Source: Paenibacillus paridis (GTDB taxonomy: Bacteria; Bacillota; Bacilli; Paenibacillales; Paenibacillaceae). Taken from it: a DNA stretch of 64,000 nt. The position numbers and the translations under genes were made by a program. Location: contig NZ_VCIX01000067.1 in NCBI RefSeq assembly GCF_006345825.1, forward strand, positions 1-64,000. Reading direction: 5' to 3'. Positions 28,000 to 38,319 of this stretch are shown here, piece by piece (position 1 is the first letter of the stretch; each line of letters begins with the position of its first letter). The notes beneath the pieces were generated by a model. The model was given only the letters and a program-made list of their open reading frames with translations, was not told where the DNA came from and ran no database searches.

Positions 28000-28938
28000 A
28001 TGAACATTACAACTATGATTCATAAAGAGAAAGATATGTCATCGCATAACTCTCCTAAGGTATCAATTATTGTAGCAACATATAGACGAAAAGAAGCACT
28101 GAAAAAAGCTTTACAATCTTTAATTACACAGTCGTACTCTAATTTTGAAATTATCGTGGTTGATGACAATGCTGATGTTGAATGGAATACTGAAATCGAT
28201 AATATTGTTAACAGTATGAAGATCTCAGACAATGTGGAAATTATATATATCCAGAACAAGAATAATAAAGGGTCTGCAGAAACTAGAAATATAGGAATTA
28301 AGGTAGCTACAGGCGAGTATGTAACTTTTTTAGATGATGATGATATTTATTTACCCGACAAATTAAGGAAACAAGTTGAGCATATGTCTAAAGAAGGTGC
28401 AGACTTTTCACTCACAGACTTATGGCTCTATGATGAAAAAGATAAGCTGATTGAAAAACGTATTAGAGACTATATTAAAGATTTTTCATCAGAAAGTTTG
28501 ACGAGATATCATCTAATGTATCATATGACAGGAACAGATGTCATGATGTTTAAAAAGAAATATCTGATAGATATTGGGCTGTTTTCTCAAATTAATGTTG
28601 GAGATGAGTTCTATTTAATGCAGAAGGCAATAGACGGGAAAGGGATTTTTAGTTATTTGCCTGGATGTGAGGTTAAAGCTTATGTACACAGTGAAACAGA
28701 CGGGTTATCTAGTGGGGATGGGAAAATAAAAGGCGAGAATCAACTTTATGAATATAAAAAGAAATACTTTGATAGACTAACACAAAAAGAACAAAGGTAT
28801 ATAAAAATGAGACATTATGCTGTATTAGCTTTTGCGGAGCTCCGAAGGAAAAGGTATTTTTATATGATTAAAAACTTAAGTCTTTCTTTGATATTTTCCC
28901 CTACAAAACTTATAAATCTATTTATAAATAGGAAATAG
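28000..28938 (+). CDS. Family 2 glycosyltransferase
   Basis: 312 residues. GT-A fold start VSIIVATYRR, nucleotide-sugar residues VVDDN and the metal-binding run FLDDDDIY. Starts 2 bp after the priming transferase; GGAG lies 8 nt before the ATG. Acceptor and donor cannot be read from sequence. A decayed copy of its C-terminal part follows immediately. Confidence 0.85.
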   Translation: MNITTMIHKEKDMSSHNSPKVSIIVATYRRKEALKKALQSLITQSYSNFEIIVVDDNADVEWNTEIDNIVNSMKISDNVEIIYIQNKNNKGSAETRNIGIKVATGEYVTFLDDDDIYLPDKLRKQVEHMSKEGADFSLTDLWLYDEKDKLIEKRIRDYIKDFSSESLTRYHLMYHMTGTDVMMFKKKYLIDIGLFSQINVGDEFYLMQKAIDGKGIFSYLPGCEVKAYVHSETDGLSSGDGKIKGENQLYEYKKKYFDRLTQKEQRYIKMRHYAVLAFAELRRKRYFYMIKNLSLSLIFSPTKLINLFINRK

Positions 28939-29027
28939 CGAAGGTACGCTAAATATCATTTAGTAACACAACTTTCTCCACTTGTAAAACTTGAAATTAG
29001 CGTATTCTGTTGAATTGCTGAATATTA

Positions 29028-29290
29028 AGTAATGCATCATACGACCGAAACAGATACTATGTTATTTTTAAAAAGTATCATACGGAAAATGATGGATTAG
29101 ATGCAATTGACGTTGAGGTGAAATTTGATTTAATGTTAAAGGCTATAGAGACAGAGGCGAATTCTCTTATCTTCCGGAATGAGATAGTGCATACAGGCGA
29201 GGGTGCTCTATCATGCAGAGATGGAAAAATAGAGGGCAATAATCAGCTATTAAATGCAAATAATTTTTTTGTTGAATTGATTGTCAAGAG
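29028..29290 (+). pseudogene. Decayed duplicate of the preceding glycosyltransferase C-terminus
   Basis: The DNA GCATCATACGACCGAAACAG and onward parallels the 28517 region of the gene before it. The frame from 29118 (FDLMLKAIE ... GDGKIEGNNQL-like) matches FYLMQKAID ... GDGKIKGENQL of the intact gene, and RDGKIEGNNQLL is the clearest block. A stop (GATTAG at about 29095) and indels break it. It ends just before the next gene. Part of the sequence 28939-29027 has no recognisable content. Confidence 0.75.
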
Positions 29291-29299
29291 GAGAACGTT

Positions 29300-30433
29300 A
29301 TGAAAAAAATTGGAATATCTACTGTACACACTGGATTTAATTATGGTTCGGCATTGCAGGCATATGCAAGTAAGGTGATCTTGAATGAACTGGGATATCA
29401 GGGAATCAATATTTCATTAATAGGTAGTCTTATCAAAGGTAGGGATGTAAGACTAAAGAAAGTCGCTGTTATCGCTATTAGGCTTTTGAAACAACCTCAT
29501 AATATTAAAAAAAGAGTTAACGTTTATAGTGATAACATGAGTAAACCCTATTCTGAACACTCAAAAGAGTTATTCAAAACTTTTAGACTTAAAAAAATTC
29601 AACCATATTACTGTACATGGAATCAATTAAAGCGCCTTGCAAAGAGTAATGATTTTAAGGCGTTTTTGTGCGGAAGTGATCAGATTTGGAATGCAGAAGC
29701 ATTATATGTAGATCCTCAGTATTACTTAAGATTTGCGCCAAAAGAGAAAAGAATTGCATTTTCTCCAAGTTTTGGAAGAGATAAAATTGCTGATTACAAT
29801 AAGAGTATAATCACAAAATACATTTCAGATATCCCGAATCTTTCAGTGCGAGAAGAATCTGGTGTTTCTATAATTAAGGAATTGACTAATAAGGATGCTG
29901 CTCATTTGATTGATCCTACGTTGTTGCTAGATGGAACAAAGTGGGATAAATATTTGGAATTAAATGAAGACGTGTCAGACAGTGAACAGTATATATTAGC
30001 GTACTTTTTAAATGAACCATCTGATTACGCAATAGAGTGTATCAAGAAATTAACCCAAAATAATAAACTGAAGGTAATAGCCCTTCCTTATCAAAGAGAA
30101 ATGACCGATTGGTTCGATATTGCACCGGATGCCGGACCTGTTGAATTCGTCCAGTATGTTAAAAATGCCTCTTACGTTTGCACGGATTCGTTTCACGGGA
30201 CAGCATTTGCCGTTAATTATAGAGTACCTTTTTACACATTTGAAAGACAATATGGCTCTGCTGGAAAACAATCATCCCGATTGGTTTCATTTCTGAAATT
30301 GGTGTCATTAGATGAGCGATTTAATCCAACCATGGAGTTATTAGATTCACCGATTGATTTCAGTAATAGTAAAGTTGTCCTTGAGAAAGAAAGGATGAAA
30401 TCTGTGGAGTTCCTTGTAAATGCTCTACGGTAG
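29300..30433 (+). CDS. Polysaccharide pyruvyltransferase family protein
   Basis: 377 residues, PF04230. The N-terminal STVHTGFNYGSALQAYA, FLCGSDQIWN and the C-terminal VCTDSFHGTAFA are the family blocks. It should move pyruvate from PEP onto a sugar, adding acidic ketals to the polymer. In SLH-carrying species the related CsaB pyruvylates the wall polymer bound by SLH domains; by context this copy more likely modifies the exopolysaccharide. Confidence 0.85.
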   Translation: MKKIGISTVHTGFNYGSALQAYASKVILNELGYQGINISLIGSLIKGRDVRLKKVAVIAIRLLKQPHNIKKRVNVYSDNMSKPYSEHSKELFKTFRLKKIQPYYCTWNQLKRLAKSNDFKAFLCGSDQIWNAEALYVDPQYYLRFAPKEKRIAFSPSFGRDKIADYNKSIITKYISDIPNLSVREESGVSIIKELTNKDAAHLIDPTLLLDGTKWDKYLELNEDVSDSEQYILAYFLNEPSDYAIECIKKLTQNNKLKVIALPYQREMTDWFDIAPDAGPVEFVQYVKNASYVCTDSFHGTAFAVNYRVPFYTFERQYGSAGKQSSRLVSFLKLVSLDERFNPTMELLDSPIDFSNSKVVLEKERMKSVEFLVNALR

Positions 30434-30446
30434 ATGGAGGGGGAAA

Positions 30447-31466
30447 ATGGTAGGTAATCATGATAATGAAACTTCAAAGTTCCTGGTTTCAATAATCATT
30501 CCAGCATATAATGTGGGGAAGTATATAGAAAAGTGTCTTTTATCCGTATTAGATCAAAGCTATACAAATATTGAAGTAATTGTTGTGGATGATGGATCAA
30601 CAGACAAAACAGGACAACTTATAGATTGTGTTTCGCAACAAGACAGCAGAGTTCGTGTTATACACAAAAAAAATGCCGGGGTTAGTGCTGCAAGAAATAG
30701 TGGCATTGAAATATCGACGGGAGATTATTTGGTTTTTGTGGATGGAGATGATTATATTGCACAGGATTATGTTGAGTACATGCTTAGTATAATTGAAAAT
30801 ACAGGCTCGGAATTCTGCCTTTCAAAATGTTGCTATACCAAGAGTGGTGAAAAGCAAACTGAAAGCGAATATATAAAGAAATTACAATCAGAAGATGCGA
30901 CAGCACTACTTATATCACCAGATGTTATTGTGGGGTGTTGGAATAAAATTTTTAAACGAAGTTTAATAGTTAACAACAATTTATGGTTTTCGACTAATTT
31001 ATTTTATGGAGAAGGACTGACCTTTATTACCACTGTATCACAAATATCTAAATTTGTTGGTGTAGGAAATCGCAAAGTTTACTATTACAGACGAAACAAC
31101 GAAGCATCAGCAACAACAAAGTTCGATATCAATAAGTTATATAACGGTGAAAAAGCATTAGTCAACATTAGAAAGCAAGTTATATTAAACAGTTCGAAAG
31201 TCAAGACAATGCAAGATTTGCACCTCTGTCTTTTTTACTTAGGGGCTATAGTGAAAATTAAGAAATACGATTTGGAGAAGAAACATCAGAAAGATTATAA
31301 AAGATGGAGCTCCTACTTAAGACGCAATACCTTTAGACTCATGACAAAAAGGGAAATATCACTTTATAGAAAAATGATGTTGCTTGGTGGTTGTGTAAGT
31401 CCTTGGATAATGATGAAACTAGATACTTATAGAAGGCACCAGATATCAGAAAAAAGCGTTGAATAG
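30447..31466 (+). CDS. Family 2 glycosyltransferase
   Basis: 339 residues from the ATG at 30447, which follows ATGGAGGGGG; a longer frame from 30420 overlaps the previous gene and has no ribosome site. GT-A motifs VSIIIPAYNVGKYI, VVDDGSTD, NAGVSAARNSG and VDGDDYI. Similar to EpsJ/CpsI-type enzymes. A basic C-terminal tail suggests membrane contact. Confidence 0.87.
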   Translation: MVGNHDNETSKFLVSIIIPAYNVGKYIEKCLLSVLDQSYTNIEVIVVDDGSTDKTGQLIDCVSQQDSRVRVIHKKNAGVSAARNSGIEISTGDYLVFVDGDDYIAQDYVEYMLSIIENTGSEFCLSKCCYTKSGEKQTESEYIKKLQSEDATALLISPDVIVGCWNKIFKRSLIVNNNLWFSTNLFYGEGLTFITTVSQISKFVGVGNRKVYYYRRNNEASATTKFDINKLYNGEKALVNIRKQVILNSSKVKTMQDLHLCLFYLGAIVKIKKYDLEKKHQKDYKRWSSYLRRNTFRLMTKREISLYRKMMLLGGCVSPWIMMKLDTYRRHQISEKSVE

Positions 31467-31535
31467 ATGTGAGGGTGAAAAAAATTTCAACTTATTTATC
31501 TGAAGGTAAAATAAGGGAAAAATTTGGAGGTGCAT

Positions 31536-32351
31536 ATGCTATCAATTCAAATATTGGTATCAACGATGAGACAAAAAGACTTTTCGTTGATTGAGAATAT
31601 GAATATACAAACTGATGCAATAATTATTAACCAATGTGATCACTATGAGTATCATGAACTTAAAAAAGACAATTTTACAATTAAGTGGTTTGATGTGGCA
31701 GAAAGGGGACTTTCTCGTAGTAGAAATGTGGCACTGTCAAAAGCAACGGGAGATATTTGTCTTTTAGTTGACGATGATGAAATATTGAAAGATGGGTATG
31801 CTGATATTATATTATCCGAGTTTGAAAAAAATCCGATGGTCGGACTATTTACCTTTAATCTTAAATCAATAGGTAATGTGAGTAAGCGGTATATTAATAA
31901 GCAAAGGAAAAGATTGCGTTTCTTCAATATTATGAGATACGGATCTGCAAGAATAGCCTTTAGACGTTCGTCAATTATTAATAGAAGGATATGTTTTGCA
32001 CCAAATTTTGGGGCTGGCGCCAATATTTCGTGCGGTGAAGACTCTTTGTTTTTACATGATTGTTTACAAAGAGGAATAATTGCACATTCATCGCCTGAAT
32101 ATGTTGCGGATATAGATGATGGGGATGGAAATTCAAGTTGGTTTACAGGCTATACGGAAAAATATTTTATCGATCTAGGAGCTGTTTATGCAGCTATGTC
32201 TCCTGGATTTTGTTACTTGTGGATTTTTCAGTTCGTAATTCGTCACAAATCCAAAACTAGCGAATTAGGATTTTATAAGTGTTTGTCGTTGATGCTGAAA
32301 GGCAAACATTTATATAACAGAATGATTATTGACGAGGTAAATAATATATGA
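31536..32351 (+). CDS. Family 2 glycosyltransferase
   Basis: 271 residues from the ATG at 31536 (GGAGG at 31526-31530; a TTG at 31524 would overlap it). N-terminus LSIQILVSTMRQKDFSL, then GLSRSRNVALS and the metal site LLVDDDEIL. It overlaps the next gene by 4 bp. Substrates unknown. Confidence 0.82.
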   Translation: MLSIQILVSTMRQKDFSLIENMNIQTDAIIINQCDHYEYHELKKDNFTIKWFDVAERGLSRSRNVALSKATGDICLLVDDDEILKDGYADIILSEFEKNPMVGLFTFNLKSIGNVSKRYINKQRKRLRFFNIMRYGSARIAFRRSSIINRRICFAPNFGAGANISCGEDSLFLHDCLQRGIIAHSSPEYVADIDDGDGNSSWFTGYTEKYFIDLGAVYAAMSPGFCYLWIFQFVIRHKSKTSELGFYKCLSLMLKGKHLYNRMIIDEVNNI

Positions 32352-33235
32352 TAACAGTATTGACTCCAACGTACAATAGAGGCTATATCCTGAAGAATGC
32401 TTATGAGTCTTTATGTAGCCAAACAAATAATGACTTTGAGTGGGTGATTGTGGATGATGGATCAACCGATGAAACTTCACAATTAGTAGAAACTTGGATA
32501 AAACAAACACTTGATTTTAAAATTCATTATTTTAAGCAACCTAATGGTGGAAAGCATAGGGCTGTTAATTTTGGGGTTTCAAAAGCCAAAGGAGAATATA
32601 TATTAATACTAGATAGCGATGATTATCTTACTTCTGATGCAATTGCATTTGTTTCAAGTCATTTAAAAGAGGTTGCTAGTAACGATTTCGCGGGGATTTC
32701 TGGGTTAAAAGGCTGGAGTAATAGTCCTAGGGTAATTGGCGATCAAGATAATGATGATACTTTTATAGATGCTACTAACATAGAAAGAACAAAAAAAGGA
32801 CTAGAAGGTGATAAAGCAGAAGTGTATAAGAGAGACATTTTAATAGAGTATCCATTTCCTGAGTTTCAGGGGGAAAATTTTTTGAGAGAATCCGCATCAT
32901 GGGATCGAATTGCTTTGGACGGATATAAGATACGCTGGTATAATCATGTGATTTGTAAGTGTAATTATTTAGATGACGGATTAACCCAAAAAAACAATGT
33001 TGAAATGTATGTCAATAACTATCAGGGATTTATTTATTGTACTCAGTTATCACTAAAAACTGCTAGTTTTCCTTATAATTTGATAAAAATAGGTCAGTTT
33101 GAAGAAGTGGCAAAGGCCAGTGGTAACTCAAATGGTGAAATTTGTAAAACTTTGAATATTGGTTACTTAAAATTAATAAATGGAATTATATTGTTTAAAA
33201 CTAGAAGGATAATTATGACAATCTTAAATAAATAA
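32348..33235 (+). CDS. Family 2 glycosyltransferase
   Basis: 295 residues. ITVLTPTYNRGYIL, VVIVDDGSTDET-like (WVIVDDGSTDET), NGGKHRAVNFG and ILDSDDYL are the GT2 blocks. Starts at an ATG overlapping the previous stop. It is followed by 121 bp without a gene before the polymerase. Confidence 0.86.
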   Translation: MITVLTPTYNRGYILKNAYESLCSQTNNDFEWVIVDDGSTDETSQLVETWIKQTLDFKIHYFKQPNGGKHRAVNFGVSKAKGEYILILDSDDYLTSDAIAFVSSHLKEVASNDFAGISGLKGWSNSPRVIGDQDNDDTFIDATNIERTKKGLEGDKAEVYKRDILIEYPFPEFQGENFLRESASWDRIALDGYKIRWYNHVICKCNYLDDGLTQKNNVEMYVNNYQGFIYCTQLSLKTASFPYNLIKIGQFEEVAKASGNSNGEICKTLNIGYLKLINGIILFKTRRIIMTILNK

Positions 33236-33356
33236 TGCGAAATTATTGGTTACTTAAAATTACTAATTAAAATAATAGCCACGATTTGTTTTGCGGTTTA
33301 ATTCGCCAGTGATCTTGCATGTAATCTGGACAATAATCCAAAAGGTTGATTCAATT

Positions 33357-34535
33357 ATGAAAACAGATAAAAGTATAGGTATAATAATTATGTACATTCT
33401 TATCATTACACCTTTTATTGGAATTGGCGGAATAAATATTTTATTTAGCAGTGCTATTTTAGATGGATTTAAAGTATTATCAGTTTTTATTTCTATTATA
33501 TTACTGTTTCGCAAGGGAATTATAAAGTTTGACTTCTTTACAATCTGTTTTGCGTTATATCAAATGGAAATATTTATGGTAACAACATACAATCAGGGTT
33601 TTAGCTTCGGAGTTATGACGTCGTGCCTGGCTGCTTCGTTATTTGTGTTTTTAATGATTAGGGATTGGGAACACATATTAAAAGCTATTTCTGCTATTAC
33701 TGCTGTAATAGTTATTATAAATTTTATTTCAGTTCTACAAATTGGTAGAGACGATTATGCAATGTATTTTGTTGGTACAAAGAATAGACTTTCTATGGTT
33801 CTGATTCCCGCGATGCTTCTTCGGGTTGTCTACTCAATAAACAAGTATGGTAAGATTAACCATTTCACTATAATACTCTTTATTTTGGCGGCACTTTCAG
33901 TAATTATTGCAGGAAGTGGAACAGGAATAGTTGTAGCAGCAGTAGCTGTTATCTTAGCCTTACTTTTTTATAGATTTAGAGTAAATAAAATGATTGTATT
34001 ATACGGTACTTTTTCTTTTTATTTTCTATTGCTAGTGTTTACTAGTATTTTAGCTCAGAATCAATACTGGATTGAGTTTACTACGTTTTTGGGCAAAGAT
34101 AGCAACCTAACTTATAGGACAGTTATTTGGCAAGGTGTTTTTGATTATCTAGGTAACAACCCATTATTTGGGTATGGAAGAGGTGCGGAAATTATATTTC
34201 CGAATGCTTATGGCGGATATAATATTGTTACGGAGGCCCATAATTTTGTTGTGGAAATTTTTTTAGAAGGCGGAATATTGGCTTTCCTTTTGTATATCCT
34301 TGGATTTTTTAAAGCTATAAGCCATATCAATATAAAAGATTTAAAAGGGAAATATGTTTTATTAGCTGTCGTAATGGTACTTGTTAATGGATTAACAGAA
34401 TCAATTAATAATCATATATTAGTTGTTCTCACAATAGCGTTAGCGAATAGTTATGTGTATGTGAAATCAAATGATACTGGACAGTCAAAAGTTCTAAGCA
34501 TTAAGAGGCTAGCGAATCAGCGTGGCTATCAGTGA
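33357..34535 (+). CDS. O-antigen/polysaccharide polymerase, Wzy type
   Basis: 392 residues from the ATG at 33357; a TTG at 33291 would add a hydrophilic stretch. About ten to twelve membrane helices, with a long external loop holding YRTVIWQGVFDYLGNN and FGYGRGAE, as in the O-antigen ligase/polymerase family (PF04932). It joins repeat units at the outer face. The final 19 residues are encoded by the end of an inserted IS element, so the native C-terminus has been replaced; all membrane helices remain. Confidence 0.82.
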   Translation: MKTDKSIGIIIMYILIITPFIGIGGINILFSSAILDGFKVLSVFISIILLFRKGIIKFDFFTICFALYQMEIFMVTTYNQGFSFGVMTSCLAASLFVFLMIRDWEHILKAISAITAVIVIINFISVLQIGRDDYAMYFVGTKNRLSMVLIPAMLLRVVYSINKYGKINHFTIILFILAALSVIIAGSGTGIVVAAVAVILALLFYRFRVNKMIVLYGTFSFYFLLLVFTSILAQNQYWIEFTTFLGKDSNLTYRTVIWQGVFDYLGNNPLFGYGRGAEIIFPNAYGGYNIVTEAHNFVVEIFLEGGILAFLLYILGFFKAISHINIKDLKGKYVLLAVVMVLVNGLTESINNHILVVLTIALANSYVYVKSNDTGQSKVLSIKRLANQRGYQ

Positions 34536-36076
34536 TTTCCTGCTATGCTTGAATTATTTGGAATATGGATAAATGCGGGTTGCGAGCAAACAAACGAAAA
34601 ATAGATTTGCGCAAATAAACCATGACTATTGCTTCGGAAACAATGGTGTTGGAAGGCGTTCTCAGATATCGGAAAAATAGGCTTGGAACGAGGGACGAAT
34701 AACGTACTGTCACCAGTTGCAACAGACCCATGGCAATGCAACTGCACATGACGTAGCATTTAATAGCTTTGACCGTTAATCGAAAGTTTTCCTTATCCCG
34801 CTCATCGGTTACGGACTCCAGAGGATGAGGTTCTCCCTTTCTCAAGTAGCGCATCAGCTTCGGCATAAATTTGCTCCAGAACTGGTAGCTGAATCCGCTG
34901 ATTACCTGTTTCATTTCACGGAATGTGCATTCGATCCTGAAGCGGTATCCGTACAAGCGAATGATGTCCGTCCCTTCCAAAGTCAGGTCGGTACTCACGA
35001 GGATGGACAACTGGTCACCAAACCGAACCAGGACAAAACGCAGTTCCTGGTGCAGCCGCTGTCCCCACAGCATATCTAGACACATGTATTGGATGGTTTC
35101 TTCCTTCCCATAAATCGTCACTGTAGCTGTTTGAAACTCTGCAGCACGGCTCTGAAACAGGGACTTCAGTTGGACGGCAGCTCCCTTTTTTCGTGAGCTG
35201 CCTCGTTCTTTCTTCTCTTTTGAAGGATGCTCATACGCGACTGCGTTTGACTTGTTTTTCGAAACGATGTGCGTCCGAGTCTCCAGGCGCGTTTAGCTCG
35301 TTCAAGCGCTCCAGCGCAGGAACGGACAGGAAATAGCGATCCAACAGGAACAGGGCTTTCCCGAGTGTCTTGGCAGCCGAAAAGCCCTGTTCGATCATCT
35401 GTACAACAAGCGAATGCTGGGACTCAGAGGGTTCGTTCTAGCTGAATATGGTTTTCACGTCATTTTGCAGATTAATGAACAACGGCAAGCAAAACCACTT
35501 TTGTGGTGTTCCCATAAGAATGCCAACAGCGCCAAACAGATGACCAAAGATGTATTCCGCCTTGGAGAAATTCTCAGATTCCTGATGAAGTTTCTTGACA
35601 CCAGGCATCCGCCGAGCTTCCTTTGTCTGCTTCATCCCATCGCCGATAAGTACAGCCGTTTCGTTAATATAAAGGAGTGAGGCCATTTGCATCACGACCT
35701 GAAGCCAAGTTAACCGAAGAGACTCCAAAGACCACGCTGAAGAACAAAAGAAATGGATAAGGCTCTCACAGTAATGGGGCTGCAAAGACAAATCACGGAT
35801 TAAGGAGGTCATACCCAGACGATCTGAGCGCAACATGAGGCCGATGGTGGTAACAACAAATCATAGGTAAGCAGTTCCTCTGTAGCAGCAAGGGCGAAAT
35901 TGATGCAAGATAGAATCGATATATTTTAACACGGTTTGGTGAATCGCTTAAGAATCAGGTGAACTACTAAATGTAATCTTTTCGGCGATTGATCTCGTTT
36001 TTTGGTGTGGGAACCTTAGGTTATCATGTCTTCGCTTGATTGGGTTATTTTTCTATGAGAACTTCCCACTGTCCAG
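34477..36076 (-). mobile_element. Degenerate IS4-family insertion sequence, about 1.6 kb
   Basis: Terminal inverted repeats: left 34477-34495 CTGGACAGTCAAAAGTTCT, right 36058-36076, whose complement is CTGGACAGTGGGAAGTTCT (16 of 19 identical). The length of 1600 bp and the IS4-type transposase inside fit an IS231-like element. No clear target duplication is seen. The left end lies inside the polymerase reading frame; the right end lies 110 bp before the flippase gene. Confidence 0.75.
34543..35868 (-). pseudogene. Frameshifted IS4-family transposase
   Basis: Read on the minus strand. The N-terminal part (35836-35438) has LIGDGMKQTKEARRM with the first catalytic Asp; a middle part (about 35430-35240) has LFLLDRYFLSVPAL with the second Asp; the last part (35121-34543) carries the IS4 signature Y-x2-R-x3-E-x6-K as YGYRFRIECTFREMK. 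The parts lie in different frames, with shifts near 35850, 35437 and 35240, so no active enzyme is made. Confidence 0.8.
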
Positions 36077-36186
36077 AAAAAATAGTAAACATTATGTTTA
36101 GATTCCATTATGAGCATTTAGATCACATTAATAGTCTAAGTTATAGATTCTACTGAAACAAGCTAAAGGGAAAGGTAGGTAAAATA

Positions 36187-37593
36187 TTGAGGCTTAAACG
36201 ATTTATAAAAACCGCATTGGTTTTTTTAACTGGTAATGTTCTTATTAAGCTTGTTTCATTTTTGTTATTGCCGTTATATACAAATAATTTAAGTCCTGAT
36301 CAGTTTGGATCCTATGATTTTGTAATGACCATTATCAATTTGATTGCACCTATCGCTTTCTTTCAAATATGGGATGGGATGTATAGATATGCGTTTGATT
36401 ACGACAAGAAACAAGATAAACAAAATGTAATTACTAATTCAATTGTCGTATGCTTATTCGGTTGTGTTATCTATTTTGCTTTATTTTCTTTGGTACAATA
36501 TTTTTTTGAATTTCAGTATTTTGAGTATATTATTATTTATGGTTTGTTGTATGCTCTAAATTATTTGTACACATACACAGCAAGAATATTCTTGGCAAAT
36601 AAGCTATTTGTGTTTTCAGGTGTTATTGGAACATTAACAACAGCCTTGCTGAACATAGCGTTTATTGTTGGCTTAGGTTGGGATATTAAATCTATTTATG
36701 TTTCATCAATCATTGGTATTATTATTCAATTACTCATAATAGAATTGAAAGTTGGAGTACTGCGCCATTTTAGAATAAGCAAAACGGATTATGCACTAAT
36801 AGTGCAAATGATTAAGTTTTCATTCCCCCTTTGTATTGCAACGATTTCATACTGGCTTTTGAGCGGATATACAAAGTTTTTAGTCATAAATTTTAATGGA
36901 GATTCTGCAAATGGTATATATGCAATAGCAAATAAGTTTTCATCTATGATTACACTGCTTGTATCCGTTTTGCAATTTGCCTGGAATGAAACTGCGTATT
37001 TAATGACAAATGAAAGTGAACGAAAAAAAAATTATCCTATATTTATAGATATTATGACAACGGGTGTGGCATATGGAGTCGCAGTGTTTATCCTTGTATC
37101 TAAAGTTATTTTTCCGTATGTGATAAGCGATCAATATCACGAGGCTATATATCTAGTTCCTGCAACTGTGATAGGAGTAGGTGCAAATTCTTTGGCAGGT
37201 TTTTTAGGAACATTATTTATGACAGAAAAAAAAACCAACTACATCCTCATAAGTACACTACTTTCAAGTTTGGTTAATATTATATTAGGTTATTTTGCTA
37301 CCAAGTATTATGGCGTTTATGGAGCTGCCGTGGTGTTAGCTTTAAGTTTTGTTATACTTATGGTTCTTAGATTGACTAAACTAAAAAGGATGTATGATAT
37401 AAATCTGAAAGTAGTAAAATTAGCATCGCTACTTTCGGTAATTGCTATTTCAACATTGGCATTCTTCTTGTTAGATTCAAATGTAGAAATAATAGTAGTA
37501 ATTCTCATTATTATATTAATGTTTGTTTTCAGTATGCGTGAATACTTCAAATATATTAAAAATTTGATTTTACCCAATAAAAGGGGGGAGTAA
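36187..37593 (+). CDS. Polysaccharide flippase, Wzx type
   Basis: 468 residues with twelve to fourteen membrane helices. N-terminus FLTGNVLIKLVSFLLLPLYT is typical of polysaccharide-export flippases (MOP superfamily). It moves lipid-linked repeat units outward for the Wzy polymerase. The start is a TTG after GGTAGG. It follows the IS element by 110 bp and precedes an acyltransferase by 3 bp. Confidence 0.88.
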   Translation: MRLKRFIKTALVFLTGNVLIKLVSFLLLPLYTNNLSPDQFGSYDFVMTIINLIAPIAFFQIWDGMYRYAFDYDKKQDKQNVITNSIVVCLFGCVIYFALFSLVQYFFEFQYFEYIIIYGLLYALNYLYTYTARIFLANKLFVFSGVIGTLTTALLNIAFIVGLGWDIKSIYVSSIIGIIIQLLIIELKVGVLRHFRISKTDYALIVQMIKFSFPLCIATISYWLLSGYTKFLVINFNGDSANGIYAIANKFSSMITLLVSVLQFAWNETAYLMTNESERKKNYPIFIDIMTTGVAYGVAVFILVSKVIFPYVISDQYHEAIYLVPATVIGVGANSLAGFLGTLFMTEKKTNYILISTLLSSLVNIILGYFATKYYGVYGAAVVLALSFVILMVLRLTKLKRMYDINLKVVKLASLLSVIAISTLAFFLLDSNVEIIVVILIIILMFVFSMREYFKYIKNLILPNKRGE

Positions 37594-37596
37594 AAT

Positions 37597-38217
37597 ATGT
37601 TAAGAGATATTAAAAAAATGATGAAATATATTATAAAGGTTTTTTTACTTTCAATATATAACAGAAAAGCAGGAACAAAGATTTATAGTACTAAAGCTAG
37701 TCTTAAAGCAACATACGGAAAAGGAGTATTGATAGCAGAAAATTCTATAGTTACTGATGATGTATCAATAGGAATGAATAGTTATATAAATAAAAATTCA
37801 AGTTTAGAAAACTGTGAAATAGGTAACTACTGTTCAATTTCCAGTGGTGTATATATTAATCCCTTTGAACATGATCTTTATAAAAGAACAACGCATCCTT
37901 TTGCTGGGGGACCTACAGAAAAAAGAAATAAAGTTAAAATAGGACACGATGTGCTGATTAGTCTTAATGCAATTGTGTTAGAAGGAGTAAACATTGGTAA
38001 TGGAGCGGTAATAGCAGCAGGCGCAGTTGTAACTAAGGATGTTGAGCCGTATGAAATTGTAGGTGGAGTACCATCTAAGCACATTGGTTGGAGATTTACT
38101 GAATTTGAGCGCAATAAAATCATGCAAACGAATTGGTGGTTTGATGATATTGAAGTGTTAGGAAAGAATTTGGAGTATTTCAACTGTAAAATTAGTGATT
38201 TTAAGACTAGGATATAG
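37597..38217 (+). CDS. Left-handed beta-helix acyltransferase
   Basis: 206 residues. Hexapeptide-repeat protein, CatB/Vat-like, with repeats such as IGMNSYINKNSSLENCEIG and the active-site region INPFEHDLYKRTTHP followed by IGHDVLISLNAIVLEGVNIG. It probably acetylates a sugar of the repeat unit. Three base pairs after the flippase gene, so in the same transcript. Confidence 0.85.
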   Translation: MLRDIKKMMKYIIKVFLLSIYNRKAGTKIYSTKASLKATYGKGVLIAENSIVTDDVSIGMNSYINKNSSLENCEIGNYCSISSGVYINPFEHDLYKRTTHPFAGGPTEKRNKVKIGHDVLISLNAIVLEGVNIGNGAVIAAGAVVTKDVEPYEIVGGVPSKHIGWRFTEFERNKIMQTNWWFDDIEVLGKNLEYFNCKISDFKTRI

Positions 38218-38319
38218 TTGTAATAATAATATACGAAGATTATTCTATTAGTTTTGATGTGTTTTGATAGTTGAGTGCTCTTTACAAAAATGGCGGGAAA
38301 ATGATTCGGAGGAGAGAAA

